From Epiperipatus broadwayi (lineage: Eukaryota > Onychophora > Udeonychophora > Euonychophora > Peripatidae): a stretch of 64,000 nt of DNA. A model generated the notes under the pieces. It had not been told where the DNA came from. It worked only from the letters and a program-made list of their open reading frames with translations, and ran no database searches. A program made the translations under genes and the position numbers. Positions 13,501-26,140 of the stretch are shown here, piece by piece (the first letter of the stretch is position 1; each line of letters begins with the position of its first letter). Location: the NCBI GenBank assembly GCA_028023455.1, contig JAQFVV010006199.1, positions 2,480,001 through 2,544,000 of the forward strand, read 5' to 3'.

Positions 13501-16085
13501 TTCTACAGTGAAATTGATTAATTAAATGATTCAGATTAAATGATAAATTGTGATTCACTGACCACATTTATTAACTAAAAAAAAAAATTAGAAAATAATT
13601 TTCACAAACCTCATATTAATATTCAGGGAATTTTACAGGAAGTTGAGCTTGTATACTTTAGATTGATTAAGTTATTAATTATGTTGGACTGCAAGTGAAT
13701 ACTTTGTCCTATAATGGTCAATTATCAGTATAGATAGGGTTTTGATTATAGAACTGCCAACTAGTATCAACTAATTAATTGAGCTTTCAATAAATGGCTC
13801 TAGAGTAAAGTAATTAGAGCAAATTATTAATTCTAATGCACATAGTTGAAAGAAATCTGGTGATTTGTTTTATAAATGGCTCTTTTTTTCACTAATATGA
13901 GTAGATTCTCACTATCTTTTTTTAAAAAAGCATTTGTGCATTTAGCTAAAATAGTGTAGACTAAATAATAATTTTTATAAATAAATCTTACACCACATAT
14001 CCTTCATTTCCCTAGTTTACATAAAGACGTTTCTAATATAAAAGCACCCTCATGACCTAGTTATAAGGGAAAACATACTATGTTTTACATGAAGTCATAA
14101 TTCATATAATTTTTCTGATGCAATCCTAAGGAATTGGTTTTTTTTTTTAAATCTTGGTTTTCAGAAATATTGCATGTTCCTGAAATTTAAATTGATGCAT
14201 CCTTGCAGCACTTGCTTAAGATCCATTCATTTTCTTTTAGCAAATTACATATTTTTTTATTATCTGTAAGCCATTTTTAAGCTAAAAAACAAAACAAACT
14301 ATTCCAATCATTGCTAGCATTAGCAGCATAAATTTATAATTCTTTTTTATTTAATACAATTTTTATATATGACTAAATATTAAATAAAGTATTTAAAATT
14401 TTGAATATTTATCTTGTTATTGTTAAGTTTGGTGTCGATAAATGATGTAGGCAAAATTTTCACCATTATTCATTTGGTGAATCAATTTATTTTAATAGTG
14501 AAAATAATTTCTGATTTCATTTCTTAGTGTAGAATAAGAGTATTACAGTAATCTTGGAAGAATAAAAATTGTTTGCATAGAATAATTACTTGCAGGAATT
14601 TGATAAGAATAGGTATTGTTTATTTTTTTTTTTTAATTTTAAGCAGAATCTTACAGTTTGAGGGCTGCACAAATTTAATTTTTTAAAAATTTATTTTGTG
14701 GTAACCAAAGCAATATCATTAGCATTAGTGAATATCTTTTTTATTTTTGGAAGATAATTTACAAATACATTTTAAAATAAATAATAATAACTGTATATTT
14801 AGGTGCTTCGAAGCATCATGTTAATTGACACAGAGATTATTATTTTGGTTGTTTTTATTTTATTTACTTGCAAATTCATAAAATATCTTTAGCTCTTGGT
14901 TCGTCATCAAAGCAATATCATATTAAATAAATAGTTGAGAGAACTTAAATACTGTGGGAGGTCATTTTATAAAATTACTTATTTGTTATGATTATATCAA
15001 GTAAAACATTTTTTTTTTTAGGAATTTATTTTGGAAATGTTAATCTCATTTTTTTTAGATAGTTTTGAACTATTTGCATTATTTTTTTTAAGAGTTTATG
15101 GGAAAAACATAAGTTTTTTGTTAATTGTTAGATTTTATATATGGTTGTCCAGGTACAATAGTTTTACTTTAATGCAAAGATTTCAAATAATTTTGTATGG
15201 ATATTGTTGCAGAATAATTTTCCAACCAGACTAACCTTAAATCTTAAGCTTTTTGAATACTTGTGAATCCTTTTTCCAGTTTTAAACAATTAAGAACAAA
15301 TTAATCAATATCTACAATTTTTATTATGTTGGATTTAAAGAATATTGGGAGTGTGAAATGTATAGTTTCGCATTGATGATTTTCTTTCTGGCATTGTCAG
15401 TCTTGAACTTAGAAGTTGGGATCATGGGATTTTTTTTTCTTTTTTTCCTATATCCATCAAACTTGAATAAAGGAGACCAGAACTGCTGATTAGATCTGGT
15501 AAAGTTTTTTATTTTCAAGTTTAATCAGTAATTTTCTGGTCTTTAGTGGCCTTATATTTTTATTCCAATCTGAATTTTTTTTTTTTTTTCAATAGTTTGA
15601 AATAATGAACTCTCTAGCATTTGTTTTGAATTTGTTAAATCTTTCTTAGCAAAAGTAATAATTTAGTTTTTATTAGTCTTCGATATATTGATTCTTGTCA
15701 GCTTTTTAAAAATTCCATTTGAAGCCTGACTAGCTTTCAATGATTGAGAAAGAAATATTAGATCATTAAACAATCAATGGTGAAACATTCTCTGTTGAAA
15801 CTAAATATAATTTAGAGAATGCCTGGCTTTCCTTTCTGAATAGAATGTTTGCTGTTTAGCATTTTAAAATATGTGCATGCTATAAATTGATAACTTGCTT
15901 TTTCTTCATTTGCATATCCTTAAAGAATTTGCAATTGAGATTTGAAATCTTCCATGGATAACAAATTTGGAAGAAAATAATAACACCTATTTGTATTGGG
16001 GCATTTCATAATATTGGATTTGTAAGATTATAAATCAGAATGGGCATTAATCTATTATTTGAACTAAATTGAATATAAATTGATT
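13500..16085. other. AT-rich region without a gene
   Basis: AT-rich sequence with poly-T tracts (14139, 14625, 15008, 15580). No convincing exon, RNA gene or transposon domain was found on either strand. Confidence 0.5.
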
Positions 16086-16086
16086 G

Positions 16087-16335
16087 CTTTGATAGATGAT
16101 TTGAAATAAAAATGATCAAATCACATTTAATATACATTCAGTCATATGAAAACAGAGTTAGGGATATGAGCAATATTAGAAGAATAATGAATCCCTTGCT
16201 GTGCAATTACCCATTAATTTTATGAGGTTCTATTGCTTTGTAGATTCCAGTTTTTGATTTTGATATATTTTCAAAAGTGTTATTGAAATAATTTTATTGT
16301 TTTCTAGTAGAGAAATTATTTACATAGACTATATT
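16087..16335. repeat. Dispersed repeat, copy a
   Basis: Shares about 240 bases of recognisable sequence with 50606-50862: TAGATGATTTGAAATAAAAAT at one end, and TTTTTGATTTTGATATATTTTC followed by AATTTTATTGT(G)TTTC(C)TAGT and AGAGAA-ATT at the other. Orientation is the same in both. The family is unknown. The copy abuts the 3' side of the minus-strand LINE. Confidence 0.65.
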
Positions 16336-16344
16336 CGTCTCTTA

Positions 16345-19085
16345 AATTATTCATTGATTCATCATTATTTTCAACCATTATCATTCCACTGCAGAATGAT
16401 GATCTTTCCAAGTTTAATCCAGTTTCTCCAATCTTTAGCCTCTCTTCTCCATATCACCTAGCACGCTTGCTTATTTCATCCATCTCACATGTGGTCTCTT
16501 TTTGTATCATAATCTCCTGAAATCCAATTTAGGATTTCATGTTCATGTGTTATCTCTTTTAACAATATGTGCGACCCAATTCCACTTCAGTCTCTTAATT
16601 CTTTCTATGATGTCAATAATATTTGTTTGTTCTCTTACCTACATATTTCACTTTCGATCTCTTCTTGTCATTTATAACATACATCTCTCCATATCTTGAG
16701 TAGTCTTAAGTCTGTATCACTCTTCTGTTAAGTGTCCAAATCTCAAATCCATAAGTAAGAACTAGTAAAACACATTTATTAAATACCTTCGTTTTCAAAC
16801 ACCTAGGCATATTTCCTTTTAATATTAACTTATTTCTACCAAAAGCACTCCAACCAAGTTTAATCCTATAATTAATTTAATCCATTATGCTTTTATATGT
16901 AGTAATAACCTGATCAATGTATTTGCAATTATTAACTTCTTCTAACTCATCATCATCAATCTTTATTTTTTACATTTGAAAAAGTGTATTGAACATTAGT
17001 CTTTCTAACATTGACCTTTATTGTTCTACTTTCTTAGTTTTATCTGATGACTCTTGCTAACATTTTCCAAAGCTCTGAAGCATTATTTGCAAAAATATAT
17101 CATCTGTAAAATCTAGATGATTTAAATATTCATTTACTTTTACTCCCTTAGCTTCCCATTATAATCCACAAAATACTTTTTGCAAAACTGCTGTAAAAAG
17201 TTTTGGAGATATATAGTTACTCTGTCATAAATATTAAGCTTCCTAGTATCATTATGTAATCTAATCATTGCTATCATATTTTTACAAGTATTCTTCAGAA
17301 TATGACAATAATTTGGATGTATATCTTGATGATCCAATGCCTTTATCACCGAAGAATTGCTTATAGAATCAAATGCATTTTCATAATCTATAAATCCAAA
17401 GCATAATAGCAACTTATATTCATTGGTTTTTTCTATAACTTTTTTAATATTAGCTATATGAACCACTATACTAAATTCACTTTTAAATTCAGCTTGTTTT
17501 TTTGGTTAGTTAAAATCCAAAGTTTGTTGTAGACAAGTTGTAATTATCTTGATAAAATTTTTTGTATAGAACTGATAAAAGACTAGTCAGTCTAATTTTT
17601 AGGATCTTATTTATCATCTGTTTAAAATATTAATACTAACAATGCATTCTTGTAGTTACCTGGTACATCTTTATCATTAAGACATTTGGTATATAAGTTT
17701 ATTATAAAAAATTCTATTTCTTCACCTGTTTCTTTTAAGATATTGATTATAATTTCTTTATTATCTGGAGTTTTTCCTTTCTTTGTAGATTTAATTGCAT
17801 GTCTCACTTCATTTAAAATTCTGGGCAATAGTAGTTGTAAGAGATACTTTTTCTTGTTTTTTATTACTATATAATTCTTGATAGAACTTTTCTATACATT
17901 TCATGATCAAATCTATCTTTTTTTTTTTTTTTTATAGTAGTTCCATATTTTTTCTTATTGCAGAAATGAGTTTTCTACCAATACTAAGATGTTAATTTTA
18001 TTATTCTCTTGTATAGCTTTCCTTGCTAATTCATAATTATATTTTCTTATATTATTATCAATTCTTTTTTGCACCATTTTACAAAATTCTAGATATTCGG
18101 TCCTTCTTAATATATCATTTATATATATATGTATTCTTTTCTTTATAAATTGTCTTGTCTTTGTAGAAAGTTTACTGATCAACTGCTGCTGTTTGTACCA
18201 CCTATCTTTATTGCAATTTTTAATGTATGAGTTATCTTCCTTTTGATTTTGTTCAAATCTGAACCATGTTCAAATGATTTTCAAATTTATTGGAATGTTT
18301 CTGAAGTTTGGAATGAATACTGTTTTTTTTAAATAATTTTTTCTCTAGTTTTGCATTGACATATATCTTACCTTCACTAATGAACATTTCCTGTGTTAAA
18401 AAATATTACAATTTTGAAATATTTTCTGTTAGTCAAAATGTAATCCATTTCTGCTGTATCTTCATTTGGATGTTTCCATTTCCATTTCTGTTTACACTTT
18501 TTTTTTTTTTTTAAAAAAAAAAAACAACAACAATAATTTATACTATAAAGTTTTTCTTTTTCTGCAAAGTCTACCAGTCTATGTCCTTTCTCATTTTTAT
18601 CACCATAACTAACTTTATCCTTATCATTTTCATTTTTCAATTGTTTACCAATTCTAGCATCAATGTCTTTGACGACAATTTTAAAATGCTGTTTGATTTG
18701 ATTAAGAGCCTTTTATATATCCATATAAAATCCTCTGCTTTTTAAATCAGAATTATCTGCATTTGATATCTACCATTAAGTTGAATAACTAATCTTGCCA
18801 TTCTGTCTGATACACTATCAATTTCCACAATGTTGTTTTTCTGCCTTTTATTTATAATGAATCCTAGTCCACTGGTGCTTACTTCACTTGTTCTTGCATT
18901 GTTTATATCTTTATAGGACAGTAAATGCTCACTTTTAACATCAATTGTTTCTTTATCTGCCCCATTTAATATTAGACAGTTTTCTTCCAATTATTGCAAT
19001 TTTCCTTCACTTGAACCTTTTCTGCAGTTGTAAGTATCATAATGAAAGGTCATCAATTTGCAGCCTGGATTACCATTCTCTGTCT
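16345..19085 (-). pseudogene. LINE retrotransposon (family B, RTE-like), endonuclease-RT polyprotein
   Basis: Minus strand from ~19085 downward. The endonuclease shows STSGLGFIINK and SDRMARLVIQLNGRY (18742-18990). It continues with G-D-x-N-E-K-G-H-R-L-V-D-F-A (18560-18640) and WKHPNEDTAEMDYILTNRK (18400-18490). RT fingers follow (K-K-G-K-T-P-D, 17622-17828), then palm motif A FIDYENAFDSI (near 17370-17410). The C-terminal part has EEVNNCKYI and LTYG-EIW before a terminal M-V-E-N-N-D-E near 16365. This order is that of RTE-like LINE ORFs. Stops, frameshifts and a T/A run at 18500-18530 break it, so it is dead. The RT catalytic YADD box cannot be read clearly. The 5' end carries duplicated monomers. 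Confidence 0.8.
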
Positions 19086-19710
19086 TCAGTTGCCAATTAT
19101 GGTTTTGGTTGGTAATTTTACAGCTTCCAATAATGGCCATGATTTAGTTTTGTCTTTCATGATTTTGAATATCTATTTAGAAAAAGTTCATCCACACAGA
19201 CATATATTGACTTGTTATAAGCAAACTCAATTGATATTTCAATTAAAAGTTCTTAAGCTACTAAGAAGAAAGACCATGGTGGTGTTTTTCGATCTTAAAG
19301 TTCAGAGGCAAAAAGCGATCTTAAAGTTCAGAGGCAAAAAGCCAATAAATTTTCCTCACTTGAAAGTGATTTGCATTTGTAAGTACCTAGATAAAAAAGT
19401 CATCATAACATGGAAGCCTGATTCAGGAGATTCTTAGCACCCCCCCCCCCCCACTTTTGACCACCAACTACTGCCTTGGCTGATAACTTTACAGCTTCCT
19501 GAGAATAATGGCCATGATTTAATATTGTCTGTCATAATTTTGAATATCTATTAAGAAAAAGTTCATTCACATAGACATTAATCCTGACTTAAAAAAAAAC
19601 CTCAACTGATATTTCAGTTACGAGCTATTAAGCTACTGAGAAAAGACCATAACGTTTCTTGATTTTACATTCAGAGACAAAATGCAATAAACTTAACACA
19701 CTAGCTAATG
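19003..19710 (-). repeat. Duplicated ~350-370 bp 5' monomers of the family B LINE
   Basis: Two diverged units, about 19010-19350 and 19355-19705, lie directly upstream (minus-strand sense) of the endonuclease frame. Shared blocks in order are CACTTGAA, TTTACAGCTTCC, AATAATGGCCATGATTTA, TTTTGAATATCTATT-AGAAAAAGTTCAT, TGATATTTCA and AAGCTACT-AGA-AAAGACCAT. A C13 run interrupts the second unit at 19440. The arrangement resembles promoter monomers seen upstream of some LINE ORFs. A 131-codon open frame over the first unit is therefore repeat sequence, not a gene. Confidence 0.6.
19290..19341. repeat. 26-bp perfect tandem duplication
   Basis: CGATCTTAAAGTTCAGAGGC plus AAAAAG occurs twice (19290-19315 and 19316-19341), within the first LINE 5' monomer. 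The second monomer has the homologous segment only once. Confidence 0.9.
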
Positions 19711-19889
19711 CATTTTGGTGAGCAGTCCATCCATGTTTGTATACTATATGAATAATCATATAGTAATAACAGCCACAACAACAAGAACATATAGAGTGAG
19801 CATTAGGAATTTGCTCTGCTCAGTTCCTTTAAGACCTCAAACTGGAATTAGAAGGTCTCCTTAGTAGTTAACTGCAAATTCCTTTCTGA

Positions 19890-21580
19890 TATTCATGGAT
19901 TACTCATAAATAAGTAATTTTTTTTTTAATAGAATAAAATCTTTATTTCATGGTTATTTTCTATAGCATAACTTAGTACAATTACAGTTTCATTGTTTGA
20001 TTTTATTTATGTTTTACCTAATTATATTGGACACTGCGTTCATAAAAGCTAAATTTTATCTGTTGAATATAAATATATATGTTGAGTAATCTGCACTTAT
20101 TATTAGTTCTCAAAATTTTAGGTATAACTGTTTTTTTTTAATGCCTAGAGCTTAATTTTAAAAAATATTTGTGTAGAATGTATTTAATACGTACTTTACT
20201 AAATTAACCTTATAATATCTTTATACAACAACAGCAATCTTTCATAAGTTTGGAATAAAATTATAATTAACTAGTTGATCTAAATTACTTATTAATGAAA
20301 TGCTATAGTTAGTTTTATATACATGCCATTAAATTTATCTGTAAATAGTTTTTTTTTACATTTTGAAAATGTAGATTTTTGTCTTTTCCTGTTACACATT
20401 TCTCCTTATGACCTGATCTCCCCCGTTTTTATGTTAGATTAGTGTTGAACTTGATTAAAATTGAGCAAGAATTTGCAGGAATTAGAGGAAGTTTCCAGTT
20501 AGATTTTGGATCGTCCCTCCTCCCCTTTTGTCGGTAATTACCTATTAATTACTGAAACGCTAATTTTTATGTTGTTTGTTTTTTTTTTTTAGTTGTTTGT
20601 TGAGGAGTTTTGTTTTCTATATTCAGTTTAATGTGTTGTTTATATCTATATATTAACTGTTAGGAAACCACTTGCTGCGTTACAGAGACTCAAGAATTGG
20701 TTTACTTATTGAGGACAATCTCATTGTACTGCAGGGATGAACAGAAGGGTGAGGTAGGAGAAAAAATGAATATATACTGTACTTTTTTCTTCACTTTATA
20801 TTTTCATCTTTTTTCTATTTTTTCTTAAGAATTTAACGTTATATATATATTGATGTAATCATAGACTTGTATAAAAGTTCTCATTATAATTAATTTTTAC
20901 TCCTCATTGACTTCTGTAGGCTAATTACTGAGTTTCTTATTTACATATTTAAATGTTTTGTATTTATATTAATTTTGGTAATAATAAATCGATCATCTTA
21001 ATCTTCCGTCTACATAAATAAAATTGTTGAGTTATGTATAGATGGGAAAGGAAAGGGAACTTTAAATCTTTTTTTTTTTTAAGCATCGTGTTATTTGAAA
21101 ATTGATTACTATAATTTTTTTGTTCATAATTAAGAATTCCAAAAATAATTCGTATAGTAAGGTTTAAATATTATCTGCTCCAAATTATTCAACCATTATT
21201 AATTAGATTCTCACCTTTAAAGATAATTTGAGTAAGCAATATTGTATTATCCTCACTTAATTATTGTGTCCTCTGATCAGTTATAGACCATAAAATTTTT
21301 ATTTCTATTTTTTTAATATTTTTCACCTATCTTATTATTCTTGACTGTCATCCATATAATACTGATTCACAGATGAACAAGTCTGGAATTGAATTTTAAT
21401 ATTGGCCCCAATGTAAATTTATTTTAAAATCTTACAATAAAAATTGCAGTTTAATATAGATTTGTGTTTATTTATATATGTTCAATGAACATGTATACAT
21501 AGAAAAAAACAGCAATTAAAGCAGTTATTTATTTGAAAATTAAAATCAAAAAATTATGCTCATTGATGTAATAAAATTCT
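19890..21580. other. Region around the candidate exon
   Basis: The stretch 20400-20760 is visibly less AT-rich than its surroundings (CCCCCG, CGTCCCTCCTCCCC), as expected of a 5' exon or promoter area. I see no other conserved coding sequence. The rest is AT-rich. Confidence 0.35.
20737..20753 (+). CDS. PTPN11/csw: Candidate first coding exon of the csw/PTPN11 gene, tentative
   Basis: SHP2 orthologues start with a few residues (Met, then Arg-Arg) encoded on a tiny first coding exon ending in phase 2 before W-F-H-P. At 20737 an ATG in good context (G at -3, in-frame TGA upstream at 20710-20712) reads M-N-R-R-V plus the first two bases of an Arg codon. It ends at a GAG|GTAGGA donor (GT at 20754-20755). 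Joined to the exon at 45332 it keeps frame. The donor is only moderate, the exon is 17 coding bases, and intron 1 would be 24.6 kb. A fully canonical start could instead lie upstream of the window or near 30.4-31 kb. Treat it as a hypothesis. Confidence 0.25.
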
Positions 21581-21586
21581 AGAACA

Positions 21587-21867
21587 GTGGTGTATAACTT
21601 TTTTACACTTGCAACCCCCATTCTCTGTCTGAAATTTTAAGTGACCCATTATATGTTGTTACCATCTTATTATAAGCATATAAGGATAGTAATGATAAAA
21701 ATCGTTTTACCACATACAAATATATATATCTTTATATTATATTTTAATACTTATGATTTGATATAAGATCTTGAAAAGAACTACATATTATCCAACATGA
21801 GAACTTCTCAAAATTTTTACAACTCCCAACAATTTTCTGTGACTCCTTGAGGGGTTGCACTGTTATA
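21587..21867. mobile_element. hAT-like MITE, tentative
   Basis: The left end CAGTGGTGTATAACTTTTTT followed by GCAACCCCC resembles the CAGTGGTTCTCAACC ends of widespread non-autonomous hAT elements. The right end reads GACTCCTTGAGGGGTTGCACTG, the inverse of CAGTG and GCAACCCC, with part of the inverted arm missing. The flanks TTCTAGAA and TTATAATA match at only five of eight positions, so the target duplication is weak. No transposase is present. Confidence 0.5.
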
Positions 21868-21869
21868 AT

Positions 21870-24800
21870 AAGAAAATATAGATTTTATGTTAAAGATTTT
21901 ATTATTAAGTGTTGAATGTAGGTGAGTGTGTAAATAGCATTTTGTCAAAATAATCTGCCATTTGTTTGATATTTCATTCTTCTCAAAAGACATTTATTAC
22001 TGTGACTATATAGCCTATTCATCTTATTGCAAGTCTTTCTCCTATTTTTTTATCACCTATCTTTTCAAAAGAATGACCAAAGTAGGACAATATCTAATTG
22101 AATACAGTAAGGCTATCACATCCTTTCTTTCCCAAAGTCTATAGATTTAATAATCCATGATATGAAAAGAATATTAAATGAGAAATTCATAAATATTATA
22201 TGTACATTGCTTGCTTATTTAGTAGCAGCTACTTTCTCATGTATTTAGTCAGTCATTTTACAGTTGCAACCATTTGTACTTGGTCTATTGTTGCTGTAAA
22301 TTAGAAAATTAATTTCTTTTTTTAAATAACCTAAGCCACAAAATTAGTGATAGTAACATTTTTTTGACAGACTGATAGAAGCATGGAGTGCTTCATTTAT
22401 GTGGTAATGTGAAAGTAATTGATTTAGTTTTGAGAAAAAATAGTTTGCTGAAACCGAATGGATAATGAAGAAAAATAAATAATCTGTTTGCAAAATAGTA
22501 AAAATAATAAAAAAAATTTGCTAAAATTACATCCATAGAATGTGAAAACTGAAACAGCTTTAAATTAATGGATAAAAGATATAAAGTAAAACAATATTGC
22601 AATAAACAAATTTTAACAGAAGATTCCAGTAAACAATAACAAATTGCATCAAAAAATGTTGAATCTAAACAAAGACTTTAGAAAAAAATCCACTTTAAAG
22701 ATTGACATCAAGCTATTTACTATATATGAGATGGTTGATCTAGATTCAAAAATCTTTATGAACTTAAAAACATCACATAGGTGCTGTATTTTACATTTCA
22801 TTATTATCAATTTTCATTTCAAAAAGAATGAAGTAAGAGAATGGTCAAATGAACACATTTACATATATTCTTACCTGGATTTGATTTTAATGCTGTACAG
22901 TGTATGTGAATGTGATTTCTTTTTCCAATTTTCATAATGTACAATTGATAGTTTACTGAATGAAACAGAAAAAAGTATAGAATTTAATAAATTATAATTT
23001 TCTGCAATGAATCCTTTCATTGAATGAAATGCAAAAAATATCTGGAAAAAGTTCACAATTTATATCATATTAACAAAACCAAGTTTTGAATGATTGGGCA
23101 AACATCCATTAAAAGTAATTTAACAAAAGTAATAGGAGAATTTGAAATGGAAAAAAGTGTAATAATGCATTAATTTTAAAAAAGTTATATATTTTTTCAT
23201 AAGTTTAATTTCTGTTATATTATTGTGCATATTTTTCTGAATTATTGCTCAAGATGATTTTTTTTTAGTAATTTGATTGGTTTCTGGAAACAAATATTTG
23301 ATTATTTTTTCACTTGTAATAAATTTAATAGTGTGATGTAATAAACTTTTTTCCACATGTAGAGCAAAGATGCAGTAGTTTTTACTTATGTATTATTTGG
23401 AATTGAATTTTTTTTTTAAATAGTAAGGTATTTTAGTATTACTGTTAATTTAGTATTTTTTAAAGATATATTTTTTTACTCTAAAAAGTGTTTAAAGTTA
23501 TGTCTAAAATAAGTTGCTAATAGTAAATCATGAAATATATTTAGTTGTTTAGTTTAGTTTAAAGTATTTAAATTCATTTATAAGTTTCAAATGTATGTGG
23601 AACAATGCAGGCTTCAGCATATTTGGATTGTGGTGTTTAAACTTATTCATAAGTTTAAGTCAGTACAAATGTATATAGAATTTGACATTAATAATCAAAA
23701 TTAATATCTCTTTGTGTAAATCTATTTTTATTACTTTTTTATTCTTTCATTTTTTAAATTTAAAACTCAATTACCAATGCTGAATTTTATTGTTTTATTC
23801 AAAATAAATTTTTTTTTTATTAAAATTATAAGCCTTTATTTATTTATTTTTTTCAAGTATATTTAAAATGCATTTTTAAAAATTAATTATATTTACAAAG
23901 TGTCACTATCTATGTGAAAAACAAAAAACATTATGAAGTGTTTATTATATAGAATGTCATATTTCTTATAGTATTTAATGGATATTCTGTTCCTGTTTCT
24001 TTTTCAATTTCAATGGTTTAATAAAGAAAATAATTTTGCCATTAATGAATGAAAGATGAAAAAGAGAAAGAAAATAACTTTCATTCATTAGCAGCAGAAT
24101 TATTTTGGTTTTTAACCAGATTAATAAAAAAGTGAAATTAATTTCACATGTAATGAATGTGTAAAAGATACTTTAATTTTATGTTTCACACCAATAAAAT
24201 TAATTATTTTTTATTATTCAATTTTGATTATTCTACTGTATGAAAGACATTTCTTTTTTTTAAGTTGAATTATTATTCAACTTTGAAGAATATAATGTAA
24301 TTTGAATATTTGGTCAGATATTTTTATATAATTTATAACTTTGTATATGAAGAAGTTGCATATGTAGAGAAGATAAATAACTTGAATATAATGCAATATT
24401 TATTTCACTATTTAAATTATATCATATACGTAAACAAAACAAAAGACAAACTACAATAGTCTACAATATTATTTTAACATGAATTAAGAAACTTTAAACT
24501 TCTATCATACAATCTTCTGTACAATATATACAATATCATATTGAAAATGAAATAGTACATTGCTTACATGTTTTATTTACATGTCTTTGATATAATAGTA
24601 AAATAATGCATAAAATAGATTATATACATGTAATTAGATTCAACCATTGTCTAGTAGCATTTGAAATATTTCATATGAAAGAAAAACCACCATATTAAAA
24701 AATAAATATTATGAAGTCTATTACAGTTATATTTTTTTAAATTATTATTATAATTTAAGAATTTTTTTTTGCTATTGATAATATTTTATTCATTACTAAT

Positions 24801-25430
24801 TTATATGTTCCATGAAAATGTAATTTTATGCTTGTAAAATATCTTTTTAATTTAATCTGCATTATTCTTATTATCATTAGCTGTCACTCAAAAAGTGTGA
24901 GAGAGTTTTGCAATGACCGTGAAACACAAATATGTTCATATATACAGTATGTTGATTCTTTAATCTTTTTTTTTTTTTTTGGAATCTTGCATTGCTGCGT
25001 TTTAATGTCAATTATAGCAAACTTTTCATTCTAAAAAATTCAGTCTACAAAATTAAAGGTAAATATTTATATTTGAAAATTGTTTATAATTAATATATAA
25101 ATAAGAGAGGATATATTATAAATGATAATGGAAAATCTGAGCGGTTAGAATGAGGGATGAGTATTATTTGTACTTGCTTTCCGTATTTCTGATAGTAATC
25201 TTTGGAGCTCAGGTTTATCTTTAAACCTATTATTTTTTATTCACTAATCTAACTATAGATTCAATATATTAACCTAATCTCCAGAAAACTGATATATTGA
25301 TTTGTTTTATGATATTACTAACATGTTTTCAGAAATTAATGAATCCTAAAATAATGTTTTTTTTAGTGTATTGACATTCTAACTTTCATATAATTTTTTT
25401 TAGAATAATGAATATATATATATAAAGCTA
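21870..25430. other. AT-rich region without a gene
   Basis: No exon, RNA gene or transposon domain is recognised. Open frames here are low-complexity. A poly-T run at 24967-24980 and TA runs are the only notable features. Confidence 0.5.
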
Positions 25431-25445
25431 AACTAATCAATAATT

Positions 25446-25645
25446 AATCAAAATTACCCCAAATTCACAACTCAACCAGACTAGCCAAAAAATAAAATCT
25501 CTAAACCACAATCAATGGTTTCACTGCTATAACCAGACTTGGCACTTGAGAAGTCTGCTTGTAGCAGTGAAAACATTAGTTGTGTTTTAGAGTTTATATT
25601 TTTTGGTTAGTCTGGTTGAGTTGTGAATTTGAGATAATTTTGATT
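25446..25645. mobile_element. 200-bp foldback (palindromic) MITE
   Basis: Arms 25446-25530 and 25561-25645 are inverted copies with few mismatches. Left: AATCAAAATTACCCC, ACAACTCAACCAGACTAGCC, TTTCACTGCTA. Right: TAGCAGTGAAA, GGTTAGTCTGGTTGAGTTGT, AATTTTGATT. Even the 30-base centre contains a perfect 7-bp stem (CAGACTT/AAGTCTG). TA dinucleotide runs flank both sides, which fits TA-target insertion of a Tc1/mariner-type or foldback MITE. No coding capacity. Confidence 0.85.
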
Positions 25646-25699
25646 ATATATATATATATTTTAGTTGAAATAGTTATATCAATAGGGTAAATTACCCTA

Positions 25700-26140
25700 C
25701 CTTTTAACTTAAATGCTACATCAACTCTCAACTTCACAGTCTGCATTTCTGCTCATAAAAACTAATAAATTATTTAAACAGATCCACATTCTCAATGGCA
25801 TAACCACTAATTAAAAGATGTTGAAGATTTTAAAATAATTGCACTTTAGAATAAGATACCTAAGGTTTTTTGAACAGTAATTATTAAAATAAATTTTTTA
25901 TATATTGCATTAAGATCTTTCTATAGATTATCTTTTCAATTGTTGAAAATAGCACAATCATAAACATACTGTTAATCTACCAGCAGTAAGGTTTTTTCTT
26001 TTCTTTTAATCAGTTCAAATTGAAATCTCACCATAAAACATTTATCATACAATAATATCTGCTTCATTTCAAATAGTTCAGATTTTCTACTGTCATTACT
26101 ATTGTTTTCTCATATATTTGTATATTACTTACATGAAATT
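25700..26140 (-). pseudogene. LINE family A fragment (copy 3), RT region
   Basis: Aligns in order with 10280-10660 of LINE copy 1. Shared blocks are ATTCTCAA, a TTTTTTGAACA-TAATTA block, TATATGTTGCATT-like, ATCTTTTCAATTGTTGAAAATAGCACAATC, and AATCAGTTCAAATTGAAA..TCACC. It corresponds to the RT catalytic and thumb region. Heavily mutated, with no open frame left. Confidence 0.6.

Noticed and set aside
19042-19437. 131-codon open frame, the longest in the 19-kb region
   Set aside because: It covers LINE 5' monomer repeats and includes a 26-bp duplication. The parallel monomer at 19355-19705 does not keep the frame.
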